From assembly GCF_002858715.1 (NCBI RefSeq), contig NZ_PJZH01000001.1, positions 1-64,000 of the forward strand: a stretch of 64,000 nt of DNA, read 5' to 3'. This stretch comes from Chimaeribacter coloradensis (GTDB taxonomy: Bacteria; Pseudomonadota; Gammaproteobacteria; Enterobacterales; Enterobacteriaceae). This document shows positions 1-7,788 of this stretch, piece after piece. Position numbers and translations under genes: made by a program. Within the stretch, counting starts at the first letter, position 1. Every line of letters starts with the position of its first letter. The notes beneath the pieces are model-generated. The model was not told the origin of the DNA. It worked only from the letters and a program-made list of their open reading frames with translations, and made no database searches.

Positions 1-283
1 GGTGGGGGCGTAAAAATCATTGCCGAGTGGAGACGCAGGGCCGGGCGAGCACACAGGGATGTGTGCGAGAGTCGCAGCCACGCTGGGAGCGTGTCTGCGG
101 CGGCCCGATCAGCCCGGAGGCGAAATGAGGGGAGCCGCGGGAGCGGCCAATGATTCAGCCGGGGCACCAAGGCGCGGGGATGCAAGGGGCGCGCGCCTAC
201 GCGCCCCTTGCGCGGTGGCGGCAGCGGGGCCGCAGAAAGACACGAGGCGTATGCCAACGCAACCACCTCGATCCCCCTTTAAC
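1..283 (+). repeat. Structured multi-hairpin repeat, copy 1 (subtype A)
   Basis: This is one of four copies of an unnamed repeat of about 300 bp in the window; its 5' end is probably cut by the window edge. It is a series of hairpins: GCACAC/GTGTGC (49-54 with 61-66), CACGCT/AGCGTG near 80-94, GCCGC-GGGA-GCGGC (134-147), a 12-bp stem starting GCAAGGGG (182-193 with 200-211), and GCGGC/GCCGC near 220-236. The opening motif GGTGGGGGCGTAAAAA is shared by copies 2 and 3, and in degraded form by copy 4. Copies 1 and 4 share the 3' end (around GCCAACGCAACC), which differs from copies 2 and 3. An open frame of 90 codons runs through it but is unlikely to be a gene, because changes between copies follow base pairing. 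Confidence 0.8.
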
Positions 284-286
284 TTC

Positions 287-322
287 GGCTGACTGGCTGA
301 CTGGCTGACTGGCTGCCCGGCT
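287..322. repeat. Short tandem repeat, 8-bp unit GACTGGCT
   Basis: Three perfect units of GACTGGCT (291-314) are flanked by a partial unit (GGCT, 287-290) and a degenerate one (GCCCGGCT, 315-322). It lies between repeat copy 1 and the end of the flavin reductase gene. Units of this type change length by slippage; no function is implied. Confidence 0.85.
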
Positions 323-349
323 GCATAAGCCACCGATACATGCCACGTT

Positions 350-400
350 ACCCCCGGTGGCGGCAGCGAAGCCGCCAAAAGCCCCCCGGACAGGGGCGAA
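350..400. other. Hairpin module resembling part of the structured repeat
   Basis: GGCGGC-AGCGAA-GCCGCC forms a 6-bp stem near 356-375 and is followed by AAAAGCCCCC. The stretch GGTGGCGGCAGCG also occurs in repeat copy 1 near 214-226, so this looks like a detached module of that repeat. It lies just past the stop of the minus-strand flavin reductase gene. It does not have the U-tract of an intrinsic terminator in either direction. Confidence 0.45.
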
Positions 401-408
401 CGCCCGAT

Positions 409-1053
409 CTACCTGGCATCCGGTCGGACAAGATCAAACCGCTGATCCTCTGAAATCCCGTAATAGGCGCTTGGGCCGCCTGCCCGCAAAATCGGCTCTG
501 CGCGCGCGGTCTGGTAGATCCCCTCGTCCAGCAGGGCGCGGTCAATATGCACCGCCACCACTTCCCCCAGCACCAGCCAGGTGTCGAGCTTCCCGCCGTC
601 TGCGCCCTCAAGCTGGATCAGCTGCGTCAGCTTACACTCGAAATTCACCGGGCTTTCCAGCACCCGGCAGGCGGCGACCCGGCGGCCGGGCACCGGCGTC
701 AGCCCGGCGTGGGTAAACTCATCCTCACCGTTCGGCAACGTGGCGGAGGTCTCGTTCATCGGCACCGCCAGCGAACGGGTCGCCAGATTCCACACAAACT
801 CCCCGGTGGCGCGGATATTCGCCACACTGTCTTTCCAGCCGGTGCTCGAAAAACCGATAATCGGCGGCCGGTAGTTAAAACAGTTAAAGAAACTGTACGG
901 CGCCAGGTTGCGCTGCCCCCCGGCGTTCAGAGACGAAATCCAGCCAATCGGCCGCGGGCCGACAATCGCATTCAGCGGGTCGTGCGGCAAACCGTGCCCG
1001 GCCGCGGGTTCATAATAGTAACGGTCATCAGGGTGGCGCTTCTCTTCAGTCAT
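409..1053 (-). CDS. Flavin reductase family protein (FMN-binding split barrel)
   Basis: A 214-residue protein of the DIM6/NTAB flavin reductase-like family. The N-terminal half carries the usual FMN-binding features: PRPIGWISS around residues 33-41, LAPYSFFN around 51-58, and a downstream FSSTGWKDS stretch. Members bind FMN and either reduce flavin for a partner monooxygenase or act as stand-alone oxidoreductases; nothing here identifies a substrate. The start is an ATG at 1053. It stands alone, divergent from rlmF. No partner monooxygenase gene is adjacent, so a two-component oxygenase role is not supported by context. Confidence 0.8.
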   Translation of the reverse strand: MTEEKRHPDDRYYYEPAAGHGLPHDPLNAIVGPRPIGWISSLNAGGQRNLAPYSFFNCFNYRPPIIGFSSTGWKDSVANIRATGEFVWNLATRSLAVPMNETSATLPNGEDEFTHAGLTPVPGRRVAACRVLESPVNFECKLTQLIQLEGADGGKLDTWLVLGEVVAVHIDRALLDEGIYQTARAEPILRAGGPSAYYGISEDQRFDLVRPDAR

Positions 1054-1212
1054 GGCATACCTGCTTGTTTAATGGCGTAATCCTTAACGTTAGCTGGCCG
1101 CAGGGCGGTTCGTCCAGGGGGAGAATGTGCGCTGCGCGCGCCGATGGGGCCACTGCCGGGTGGCAGACTGTGCTATCGTATGCCGCAGAAAATGTTGTGA
1201 GAGAGCCTTCAG

Positions 1213-2181
1213 GTGCAAAAAAAGAAAACCTTCCCGCAGGAAAAAAGCGGACTCCATGCGCGCAACCGCCACCGCAGCCGTTACGATTTCCCGGCGCTCA
1301 TCGCCTCCAGCCCGGAACTGGCCGCCTTTGTGGCGGAGAACGCCTGGGGTGACCTGTCAGTGGACTTCGCCGACCCGGCGGCCGTGAAGGCGCTGAACCG
1401 CGCGCTGCTGCGCCACTTCTACCAGATCGCCGAGTGGGACATCCCGGAAGGCTACCTCTGCCCGCCAATCCCGGGCCGTGCCGACTACCTGCACCACCTG
1501 GCTGACCTGCTCGCCTCCTGCAACCGCGGCGAAGTGCCGCGCGGCAAAAACATCACCATGCTGGATGTCGGCATCGGCGCGAACTGCATCTACCCGATCA
1601 TCGGCCTGCATGACTACGGCTGGCGCTTCACCGGCAGTGACACCGATGAAACGGCGCTCGCGTCGGCCAAAAAGATCATCGCGCAGAACCCGCTGCTGAC
1701 CCACAACGTGCGGCTGCGCCTGCAAAAACAGCCGCAGCATATCTTCAATAACATCATCAAACCCAACGAGCGCTACGACGCCACCCTCTGCAACCCGCCG
1801 TTCCACGCTTCGGCGGAAGAGGCCGCCTCCGGCACCCGCCGCAAGCGCCAGAACCTCGGCCAGGGCAACCCGGACGGCGCACCGCTGCTGAACTTCGGCG
1901 GCCAGAGCAACGAACTCTGGTGCGAGGGCGGCGAAGCGCTGTTCATCAGCCGCATGGTCAGCGAAAGCCGCAAACTGGCGCAGAACTGCTTCTGGTTCAC
2001 CTCGCTGGTGTCGAAAAAAGAGACGCTGCCGCTGATCTACCAGGCGCTGGAAGATGCCGGCGCGGTGGCCGTGCGGACGCTGGAAATGGCGCAGGGGCAG
2101 AAGGTGAGCCGCGTCATCGCCTGGACGTTCCTGAACGAACGGCAGCAGGCCGCCTGGGCAGAGAGCCGCTGGCGGGGCTAA
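1213..2181 (+). CDS. rlmF: 23S rRNA m6A1618 methyltransferase RlmF
   Basis: RlmF (YbiN) uses SAM to methylate N6 of adenosine 1618 in 23S rRNA. The 322-residue protein closely follows E. coli RlmF (308 residues): [15 protein letters not shown] at the N-terminus, [18 protein letters not shown], a glycine-rich SAM-binding segment ([13 protein letters not shown]), and the amino-methyltransferase motif NPPF at 194-197. The start is GTG at 1213, giving a few more residues than E. coli before the conserved region. It sits beside glnQPH as in E. coli, but converges with it. A GC-rich hairpin at 2221-2239 separates the two. Confidence 0.95.
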   Translation: MQKKKTFPQEKSGLHARNRHRSRYDFPALIASSPELAAFVAENAWGDLSVDFADPAAVKALNRALLRHFYQIAEWDIPEGYLCPPIPGRADYLHHLADLLASCNRGEVPRGKNITMLDVGIGANCIYPIIGLHDYGWRFTGSDTDETALASAKKIIAQNPLLTHNVRLRLQKQPQHIFNNIIKPNERYDATLCNPPFHASAEEAASGTRRKRQNLGQGNPDGAPLLNFGGQSNELWCEGGEALFISRMVSESRKLAQNCFWFTSLVSKKETLPLIYQALEDAGAVAVRTLEMAQGQKVSRVIAWTFLNERQQAAWAESRWRG

Positions 2182-2215
2182 GCCCGTCAGGCAGAAGAAC
2201 GCAGGGCAGGGCAGG

Positions 2216-2241
2216 AAAACGGCGGGCAGGACGCCCGCCGG
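2216..2241 (-). terminator. Terminator of glnHPQ
   Basis: Perfect 7-bp stem GGCGGGC/GCCCGCC (2221-2227 with 2233-2239) just past the glnQ stop codon. On the minus strand it is followed by GTTTTCC, which fits a moderate intrinsic terminator. Confidence 0.65.
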
Positions 2242-2246
2242 AAACG

Positions 2247-2969
2247 TCAGGAGACGTGTTGCAGGAACTCGCGCAGGCGGTCGCTTGGCGGGTTGCTGAT
2301 CAGGGCGTGCGGCTCGCCATCCTCGGCGATACGGCCCTTGTCGATAAAGATCAGGCGTGAGGCCACTTTCTCGGCAAACCCGACTTCGTGGGTGACGATC
2401 ACCATCGTCATCCCCTCTTCAGCCAGATCCTTCATCACCGTCAGCACCTCATGGCGCAGCTCCGGGTCGAGCGCCGAGGTCGGCTCATCAAACAGCATCA
2501 GCTTCGGCTTCACCGCCAGCGCACGGGCAATCGCCACGCGCTGCTGCTGGCCGCCCGACAGCTCAGACGGGTAGTGATGGGCGCGCTCCGACAGCCCCAC
2601 TTTGCCCAGCAGCTCTTTCGCCAGCTTCTCGGCGTCCGCTTTGTTGGCCCCGCGCACGCGGATCGGCCCGAACGCCACGTTCTCCAGCGCCGTGAGATGC
2701 GGGAACAGGTAAAACTGCTGGAACACCATGCCCGCTTCCTGGCGGATCAGGCGCTCGTCCACTTTCGGGTCGTTGACTTTCAGGCCATCCACCACCAGAT
2801 CGCCGGAGGTGATCTCCTCCAGTTTGTTGATGCAGCGCAGCAGCGTCGATTTGCCGGAGCCGGACGGCCCGATAATCACCACCACTTCGCCCTGGTTAAT
2901 CTTCAGGTCAATGTCATGCAGCACCTGGGTTTTGCCGAAGTGCTTGGAGACGTTTTTGAATTCGATCAT
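2247..2969 (-). CDS. glnQ: Glutamine ABC transporter ATP-binding protein GlnQ
   Basis: This is the cytoplasmic ATPase of the high-affinity glutamine importer, 240 residues, the family length. Walker A is GPSGSGKST at residues 34-42, the signature motif LSGGQQQR follows near 136, and Walker B with the D-loop ([13 protein letters not shown]) near 154-166; the switch histidine lies in IVTHEVGFA. It belongs to the polar amino acid uptake family. It is the last gene of glnHPQ, and its ATG overlaps the glnP stop by 4 bp, indicating translational coupling. Expression should follow the nitrogen-controlled promoter upstream of glnH. Confidence 0.97.
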   Translation of the reverse strand: MIEFKNVSKHFGKTQVLHDIDLKINQGEVVVIIGPSGSGKSTLLRCINKLEEITSGDLVVDGLKVNDPKVDERLIRQEAGMVFQQFYLFPHLTALENVAFGPIRVRGANKADAEKLAKELLGKVGLSERAHHYPSELSGGQQQRVAIARALAVKPKLMLFDEPTSALDPELRHEVLTVMKDLAEEGMTMVIVTHEVGFAEKVASRLIFIDKGRIAEDGEPHALISNPPSDRLREFLQHVS

Positions 2970-3622
2970 ATGATTTTCAGTTTTCTTTCAAGCCGGCGCA
3001 GGATGAAACTCAGGGCCAGGGTGATGATCAGGTAGATCACCGCCACTGCCGTCCAGATCTCCATGGCGCGGAAGTTCCCGGCGATGATCTCCTGGCCCTG
3101 GCGGGTCAGCTCAGCCACACCGATCACGATAAACAGGGAGGTATCTTTGATGCTGACAATCCACTGGTTGCCGAGCGGCGGCAACATGCGGCGCAACGCC
3201 AGCGGGGCGATCACGTAACGCAGGGTGTCACGCCGGGAGAGGCCCAGCGCCAGCCCGGCCTCACGGAAGCCGTTATGGATCGACAGCACCGCGCCGCGGG
3301 TGATCTCGGCGATGTAGGCCCCGGAGTTGATGATGATGGTCACCACCGCCGCGCTGAACGGGTCGATGCGCACCGGGATCATCATCGGCAGGGCGAAGTA
3401 GATAAACATCACCTGCACCACAATCGGCGTGCCGCGGATAAGCTCGATAAACACCAGCGCGATGTGGCTGGAGAGCCAGCCGCCATAGGCACGGGCAAAG
3501 CCCGCCACCACGCCGATAAGCAGGCCGCCCAGCAACCCGAGGACTGAAATCCACAGGGTCATCTTTGCGCCTTCGAGCAAAAGGGGGAGAGCGGGCCAGA
3601 TGGCGCTCCATTCAAACTGCAT
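2966..3622 (-). CDS. glnP: Glutamine ABC transporter permease GlnP
   Basis: This is the inner-membrane permease of the glutamine importer, 218 residues (E. coli 219). It has several hydrophobic segments and the cytoplasmic EAA loop, seen as [29 protein letters not shown] (residues about 141-169), where GlnQ docks. It lies between glnH and glnQ. The 90-bp gap to glnH holds a strong hairpin and a short direct repeat, which may lower permease and ATPase expression relative to the binding protein, a common arrangement in such operons. Confidence 0.96.
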   Translation of the reverse strand: MQFEWSAIWPALPLLLEGAKMTLWISVLGLLGGLLIGVVAGFARAYGGWLSSHIALVFIELIRGTPIVVQVMFIYFALPMMIPVRIDPFSAAVVTIIINSGAYIAEITRGAVLSIHNGFREAGLALGLSRRDTLRYVIAPLALRRMLPPLGNQWIVSIKDTSLFIVIGVAELTRQGQEIIAGNFRAMEIWTAVAVIYLIITLALSFILRRLERKLKII

Positions 3623-3641
3623 GACTCATCTCCTGGAAAAA

Positions 3642-3711
3642 CCGGCAGCGGCTGCTGCCGGGTAACTGCTTTACTGCGCCGGGTTGACTACACCGGCTTT
3701 ACTGCGCCGGG
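3642..3711 (-). repeat. glnH-glnP intercistronic hairpin and 16-bp direct repeat
   Basis: CCGGCAGC/GCTGCCGG (3642-3649 with 3654-3661) is a perfect 8-bp stem with a 4-base loop. Next to it, GCTTTACTGCGCCGGG occurs twice, at 3668-3683 and 3696-3711; the second copy ends 1 bp before the glnH stop codon. The hairpin could protect the 3' end of glnH mRNA, giving more binding protein than permease; that role is inferred. Confidence 0.7.
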
Positions 3712-3712
3712 C

Positions 3713-4465
3713 TTATTTAGGCTCGGTGCCGAACCATTTTTTGTAGATCTCGTTGTACGTGCCGTTGTCACGCAGGGTTTTCAGCGCGCCGTTGACCTTC
3801 TCGCGCAGATCGCTGTTTTTCGGGAACGCGATGCCGTACTGCTGGGCTTTGATCGACTCACCCACCGCTTTGAACTGGCCGTTACCGGCGGTTTTGATGA
3901 AGTAGAGGATGTTCGGCGTGTCATGCAGCACCGCATCCGCCCGGCCGGTGGCCAGCTCCATGTAGGCGTTGTCGATGTTCGGGAACTGGCGCAGGTCTTT
4001 GGTTTTGATATTGGCTTTCGCGTAATCCACCGAACCGGTGCCGCTCTTCACCGCCACCACTTTGCCGGCAAGGTCTTTCTCGCCGGTGATCGCGGTGTTG
4101 TCGTTTTTCACCATCACCAGCAGGCCGCTGTTGTAGTAGCCGTCAGAGAAGTCGATGGCGTTTTTGCGCTCCGGGGTGATGGTGATGCCGGCCAGCGCCA
4201 GGTCAACGTTATGGGTCTGCAGCGCCGGGATGATGCCGCTGAAATCCATCGGCTTCAGGCTGTAGTCGAGCTTCAGCTCCCTGGCGATGGCATCCCACAG
4301 GTCAATATCAAAGCCGACATATTTGTCGCCCTGTTTAAACTCAAACGGGACGAATGCGGTGTCGGTGGCCACAATCAGTTTATCGGCTGCGTGTGCGGAA
4401 AACGCGAACGCCAGTGACAAAGCAACCAGCGAACCTTTTGCGTATGAACGTAACAGTGACTTCAT
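3713..4465 (-). CDS. glnH: Glutamine-binding periplasmic protein GlnH
   Basis: This periplasmic solute-binding protein delivers glutamine to GlnPQ. It has 250 residues from the chosen ATG at 4465, which gives a signal peptide [19 protein letters not shown] ending at AHA before [17 protein letters not shown]. The rest is nearly identical to E. coli GlnH, including [30 protein letters not shown] and the C-terminus [10 protein letters not shown] longer frame reaches back to 4516 but would put a non-signal extension in front. It is the first gene of glnHPQ; the upstream region holds a sigma54 promoter and two NtrC sites. Confidence 0.97.
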   Translation of the reverse strand: MKSLLRSYAKGSLVALSLAFAFSAHAADKLIVATDTAFVPFEFKQGDKYVGFDIDLWDAIARELKLDYSLKPMDFSGIIPALQTHNVDLALAGITITPERKNAIDFSDGYYNSGLLVMVKNDNTAITGEKDLAGKVVAVKSGTGSVDYAKANIKTKDLRQFPNIDNAYMELATGRADAVLHDTPNILYFIKTAGNGQFKAVGESIKAQQYGIAFPKNSDLREKVNGALKTLRDNGTYNEIYKKWFGTEPK

Positions 4466-4525
4466 GGAGAGTTCCTTATATAAGGCCGGGGATGATAGCC
4501 ATTTCTTATGTTTCACGCCCTGCTA

Positions 4526-4541
4526 TGAAAAAATCGTGCCA
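4526..4541 (-). promoter_or_regulatory. Sigma54 (-24/-12) promoter of glnHPQ
   Basis: Read on the minus strand: TGGCACGATTTTTTCA, that is TGGCAC-N5-TTTCA against the consensus TGGCAC-N5-TTGCA, one mismatch in the -12 element. E. coli glnHp2 is also a sigma54 promoter with a poor -12 element, as I recall. Distance to the glnH ATG is about 60 bp. Confidence 0.8.
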
Positions 4542-4612
4542 ACTTTTCGAGTTATTGAAAAGCAATAAGATTTTTCGCACTCAGCGCTAAAACAGCGCAT
4601 GACCAGCAAAAT

Positions 4613-4642
4613 TGCACCACTGAGGTGCACCAAAAAGGTGCG
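4613..4642 (-). promoter_or_regulatory. Tandem NtrC-binding sites upstream of glnH
   Basis: Two overlapping 17-bp sites: TGCACCACTGAGGTGCA (4613-4629, a perfect TGCACC/GGTGCA dyad) and TGCACCAAAAAGGTGCG (4626-4642). They match the NtrC consensus TGCAC-(N)-GTGCA. The centres lie roughly 105-120 bp upstream of the expected start of the sigma54 promoter, the normal enhancer distance. Confidence 0.8.
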
Positions 4643-4861
4643 GCCGTTCATTCATGGTGCATATCTCTAGGATAAGCGCTGTGATGTGTGATTAACGTGC
4701 TGTTATTAACAATAACGCTGTTAGCTGACTACAAAATGCTAACTTTTGGCCGGCATAGCCGGAAAGCAGGGAAGAAAAAGGGGAAGCGAAGGGGGAGAGG
4801 GAACGCGATACCGATAAGAAAAAGTGATGAACCCCAGAACGGGGCCGGTCGCCCGGCCCGC

Positions 4862-5128
4862 TTAACGCAACTGGCTGTCTTTACTGCCGCGGCGGTTATA
4901 CCCGGCGTGGTCCTGCGCTTCTTTGTCCAGCGCGGCCTGGCACTGCACACAATAACGCACCCCTTTCAGTGCCTGCCGCCGCGCCTCCGGGATCGGCTCA
5001 CCGCACTCCTGGCAAAACTTCTCACTCTCGCCATGCCCCAGCGCCTGCCGGGCGCGCTGCACCGCATCTTCTACCGTGGAATCGATCTGATCCTGGACGG
5101 CCCCATCTTGTGCCCAACCACTGGCCAT
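4862..5128 (-). CDS. ybiI: DksA/TraR-family zinc-finger protein YbiI
   Basis: An 88-residue C4 zinc-finger protein matching E. coli YbiI in length and sequence. It starts MASGWAQDGAVQDQ and ends GYNRRGSKDSQLR, both as in E. coli. The four cysteines are in CQECGEPIP and YCVQCQ, the DksA/TraR finger. A longer frame begins at 5173, but the ATG at 5128 fits the family. Its function is not established; relatives bind RNA polymerase. In E. coli it is not between glnH and dps, so its place at the edge of the capsule locus reflects a rearrangement. Confidence 0.92.
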   Translation of the reverse strand: MASGWAQDGAVQDQIDSTVEDAVQRARQALGHGESEKFCQECGEPIPEARRQALKGVRYCVQCQAALDKEAQDHAGYNRRGSKDSQLR

Positions 5129-5502
5129 TATGCCTCCGTGACGCTGTGAAGAGATTAAAAAAACCGGTGCCACCTTGCCGGTGAAATATCCCGCCGGTTA
5201 AAGAAATTATAGTCGTTAAACCGGGTTTCTGCCGGAGGCGGGCGCTTTTCCACCAGCCAATTTGCGTTAAAGAAAGGTAAAGGCGGGGAGGTCATGTTAC
5301 AGCAGGTAATATCAGGTTACGTTTGCTTAAATTATGAACGTAAAGTAAGAATAATCTTAAATTTATTGTGTTCAATTATGTCCTGTGATAAACAGGCAGC
5401 GCTTTAAACAGACCCTCTTTTTAAAGGTGTTATTTTCTGGCCACGCTATTTGGGCAGCCGCTCTGCCCGGCGTTATTTTTATTACCGGTTAAGGTTATTC
5501 CC
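5129..5502. other. Leader region of capsule region 1 (kpsF promoter side)
   Basis: AT-rich stretch between ybiI and kpsF that should carry the region 1 promoter; I cannot place -10/-35 boxes with confidence. The stem GGGCAG-CCGCT-CTGCCC (5452-5457 with 5463-5468), followed by GGCGTTATTTTTATT, lies 34 bp before the kpsF start and may act as an attenuator. Confidence 0.45.
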
Positions 5503-6486
5503 GTGTCTGATACGCTGTTTTCCACGCTCCCCGGCTATTCTGCGTCGCCTGATAATATTGCGTCGATTAAACGCACCCTGAATGAGCAGGCTGATGCCCT
5601 GCGCACCCTGGCAGACCATATTGACCCTGCGCAATACCAGCAGGCGCTGGCATTCATCAGCCAGTGCAAAGGGCATGTGATTCTCTCCGGCATGGGAAAA
5701 TCGGGCCACGTGGGGCGCAAAATATCGGCCACGCTCGCCTCAACCGGCACCCCCAGTTTCTTCATCCACCCGGCGGAAGCCTTCCACGGCGATCTGGGGA
5801 TGATTACCCCTTATGACCTGCTGATCCTGATCTCCGCCAGCGGCGAGACGGATGAGATCCTGAAGCTCATTCCGTCCCTGAAGGCGTTCGGCAACCGCAT
5901 CATCGCCCTGACCAATGCCGGGGCCTCGACCCTGGCGCACCACGCTGACGCCGTGCTGGAGCTGATGATGGAGAGCGAGAGCTGCCCGAATAACCTCGCC
6001 CCGACCACCTCCACCACCCTGACGATGGCGATTGGCGACGCGCTGGCGATTGCGCTGATGCAGCAGCGCCAGTTCCTGCCCACGGATTTCGCCCGCTACC
6101 ACCCCGGCGGCTCGCTGGGCCGCCGCCTGCTGACCCGCGTGGCGGACCTGATGCAGACCACGGTGCCGCAGGTGCACGAGCACGCCACCTTCCGTGAGGT
6201 GATCCAGGAGATCACCGGCGGCTGCCAGGGGATGGTGGCGGTGAATGACGACGCCGGGCGGCTGGTGGGCATCATCACCGACGGCGACCTGCGCCGGGCG
6301 CTGGCGAAGTGCAGCGGCCTCGACACCTGCACCGCCCGCGACATCATGACCCGCGACCCGATTACCCTGCCGCAGGAGACGATGATCGCCGACGCGGAAC
6401 GCCTGATGCAGCAGGAGCGCATCTCTGCGCTGCTGGTCACCGGCAGCGGGCAGGATGTGGTCGGCCTGATCCGTATATTTGATTAA
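5503..6486 (+). CDS. kpsF: Arabinose-5-phosphate isomerase KpsF
   Basis: It interconverts ribulose 5-phosphate and arabinose 5-phosphate, the first committed step to Kdo. The protein has 327 residues, the same length as E. coli KpsF. Domain order: SIS sugar isomerase domain (about 45-180, with ILSGMGKSGHVGRKI and ISASGETDEIL), then two CBS domains (about 210-327). The start is GTG at 5503 with AAGGT upstream. As first gene of capsule region 1 it is called kpsF and not the paralogue kdsD or gutQ. A terminator-like hairpin follows at 6501, so it may be only partly co-transcribed with kpsE. Confidence 0.93.
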   Translation: MSDTLFSTLPGYSASPDNIASIKRTLNEQADALRTLADHIDPAQYQQALAFISQCKGHVILSGMGKSGHVGRKISATLASTGTPSFFIHPAEAFHGDLGMITPYDLLILISASGETDEILKLIPSLKAFGNRIIALTNAGASTLAHHADAVLELMMESESCPNNLAPTTSTTLTMAIGDALAIALMQQRQFLPTDFARYHPGGSLGRRLLTRVADLMQTTVPQVHEHATFREVIQEITGGCQGMVAVNDDAGRLVGIITDGDLRRALAKCSGLDTCTARDIMTRDPITLPQETMIADAERLMQQERISALLVTGSGQDVVGLIRIFD

Positions 6487-6500
6487 AAAGTCAGCCAATT

Positions 6501-6521
6501 GGGCGAATAGCGCCCTTTTTT
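6501..6521 (+). terminator. Terminator-like hairpin after kpsF
   Basis: GGGCG-AATAG-CGCCC followed directly by TTTTTT. The stem is short (5 bp) but GC-only. It lies inside region 1, between kpsF and kpsE, and could reduce read-through into the export genes. Confidence 0.65.
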
Positions 6522-6605
6522 GCGCCATAACCTCTGCGTTACAGGGGATTAGTGCGCCTGATAATGGCACCACGCCACGCCCCCTTAATAAAATGATGAC
6601 CCCTC

Positions 6606-7766
6606 ATGTTAATGAATAACGTAAAAGCTGCGCTGCCGGGCAGGCAGCTCGCCCGGCGGCTGCGGCAGGCCGTGAATCTGGCCTTCCTGCATCGCCACCT
6701 GGCAAAAATCATCATTATTGCGCCGCTGGCGCTGTTGATTATTTATCTGGTGTTATTTAGCCAGCCGCGTTTTCAAAGTGAATCCACGGTGGCGATTAAA
6801 CGTTCCGATGATATTAACGGCAGCAGTTTAAATGTCGGCTTATTGCTGGGGGCGAGTAATACCAGTTCGGCCGAGGACGCGCTCTATTTAAAAGCCTATA
6901 TCAATTCGCCGGATATGCTGGCGATCCTCGACAAGCAACTTGATTTCCACCAGGCCTTTGGGGCCAGCGGCTGGGATATTTTCTACCACCTGCGGGCGGA
7001 CCTGCCGCGCGAGCGTTTCCTTGAGTACTACCGCAACCGCATCAGCGTCATTTACGACGATAAAACCGGCTTGCTGACCATCGCCACCCAGGGCTTTACC
7101 CCGGAGTTCGCCCAGCGCTTTAACCAGGCGGTGCTGAAGGAGTCTGAGCGCTTTATCAATGAGCTCTCCCACCGGATTGCCCGTGACCAGCTCGCCTTTG
7201 CTGAGAAAGAGATGCACGAGGCCAGCAGCCGCCTCGACGCCAGCCGTGCGGCGCTGCTCGCCTACCAGAACAGCAACAGCATGCTGGACCCCGGCGCACA
7301 GGCGCAGGCGGCCAGCGCGCTGGTCAACACCCTGACCGGCCAGAAAATCCAGATGGAAGCGGAGCTGCGCAACCTGCTGACCTACCTGCGTGAGGATACG
7401 CCGCAGGTGGTGAGCGCCCGCAATGCGCTGGCCTCGCTCTCCGCCCAGATTGAGGCGGAGCAGAGCAAAATCACCGCCCCGGACGGCCGCCAGCTCAACA
7501 CCATGGCGGTGGACTTCGAGGCGATCAAGGCCCGGGTCGCCTTTGATACGGATCTCTACAAGCTGGCGCTCACCTCTATCGAGAAGACCCGGGTCGAAAG
7601 CGCGCGCAAGCTCAAGGTGCTGTCGGTGATCAGCTCACCGCAGATGCCGGAAGAGTCAACGTACCCCAACAGCCCCTATTTGATCATCAGCCTGCTGCTG
7701 ATCTGCTGCTTACTCTTCGGCACCATCAAACTGCTGCTGGCAGTGATTGATGACCACCGGGACTAA
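6606..7766 (+). CDS. kpsE: Capsule export inner-membrane protein KpsE
   Basis: KpsE is the periplasm-spanning polysaccharide co-polymerase (PCP-3 type) that links the KpsMT transporter to the outer-membrane channel KpsD. It has 386 residues (E. coli 382). There is a membrane segment near residues 36-52 (IIIIAPLALLIIYLVLF), a long periplasmic coiled-coil region (about 170-330) with EKEMHEASSRLDASRAALL, and a C-terminal membrane segment (about 355-380) after the proline-containing stretch MPEESTYPNSPY. The ATG at 6606 is used; an in-frame ATG at 6612 is an alternative. It is followed closely by kpsD. Confidence 0.95.
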   Translation: MLMNNVKAALPGRQLARRLRQAVNLAFLHRHLAKIIIIAPLALLIIYLVLFSQPRFQSESTVAIKRSDDINGSSLNVGLLLGASNTSSAEDALYLKAYINSPDMLAILDKQLDFHQAFGASGWDIFYHLRADLPRERFLEYYRNRISVIYDDKTGLLTIATQGFTPEFAQRFNQAVLKESERFINELSHRIARDQLAFAEKEMHEASSRLDASRAALLAYQNSNSMLDPGAQAQAASALVNTLTGQKIQMEAELRNLLTYLREDTPQVVSARNALASLSAQIEAEQSKITAPDGRQLNTMAVDFEAIKARVAFDTDLYKLALTSIEKTRVESARKLKVLSVISSPQMPEESTYPNSPYLIISLLLICCLLFGTIKLLLAVIDDHRD

Positions 7767-7788
7767 TAACGACTACCGCGAGCACGCC

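Larger units (their letters stand above)
4466..4861. other. Intergenic region glnH-ybiI
   Basis: Besides the sigma54 promoter and NtrC sites listed separately, the rest (4650-4861) shows no credible gene. A GC-rich stem GGGCCGG/CCGGCCC (4842-4848 with 4853-4859) lies directly after the ybiI stop and could be a weak terminator for it. Short frames in this stretch have no recognisable product. Confidence 0.5.

Noticed and set aside
20-292. 90-codon frame in repeat copy 1, with related frames in copies 2-4
   Set aside because: The frames are conserved only as far as the hairpins are; differences between copies are mostly amino-acid changing and follow base pairing. The 3' halves diverge completely between subtypes.
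4688-5149. 153-codon plus-strand frame opposite ybiI
   Set aside because: It is largely the antisense of ybiI, which matches a known protein along its full length.
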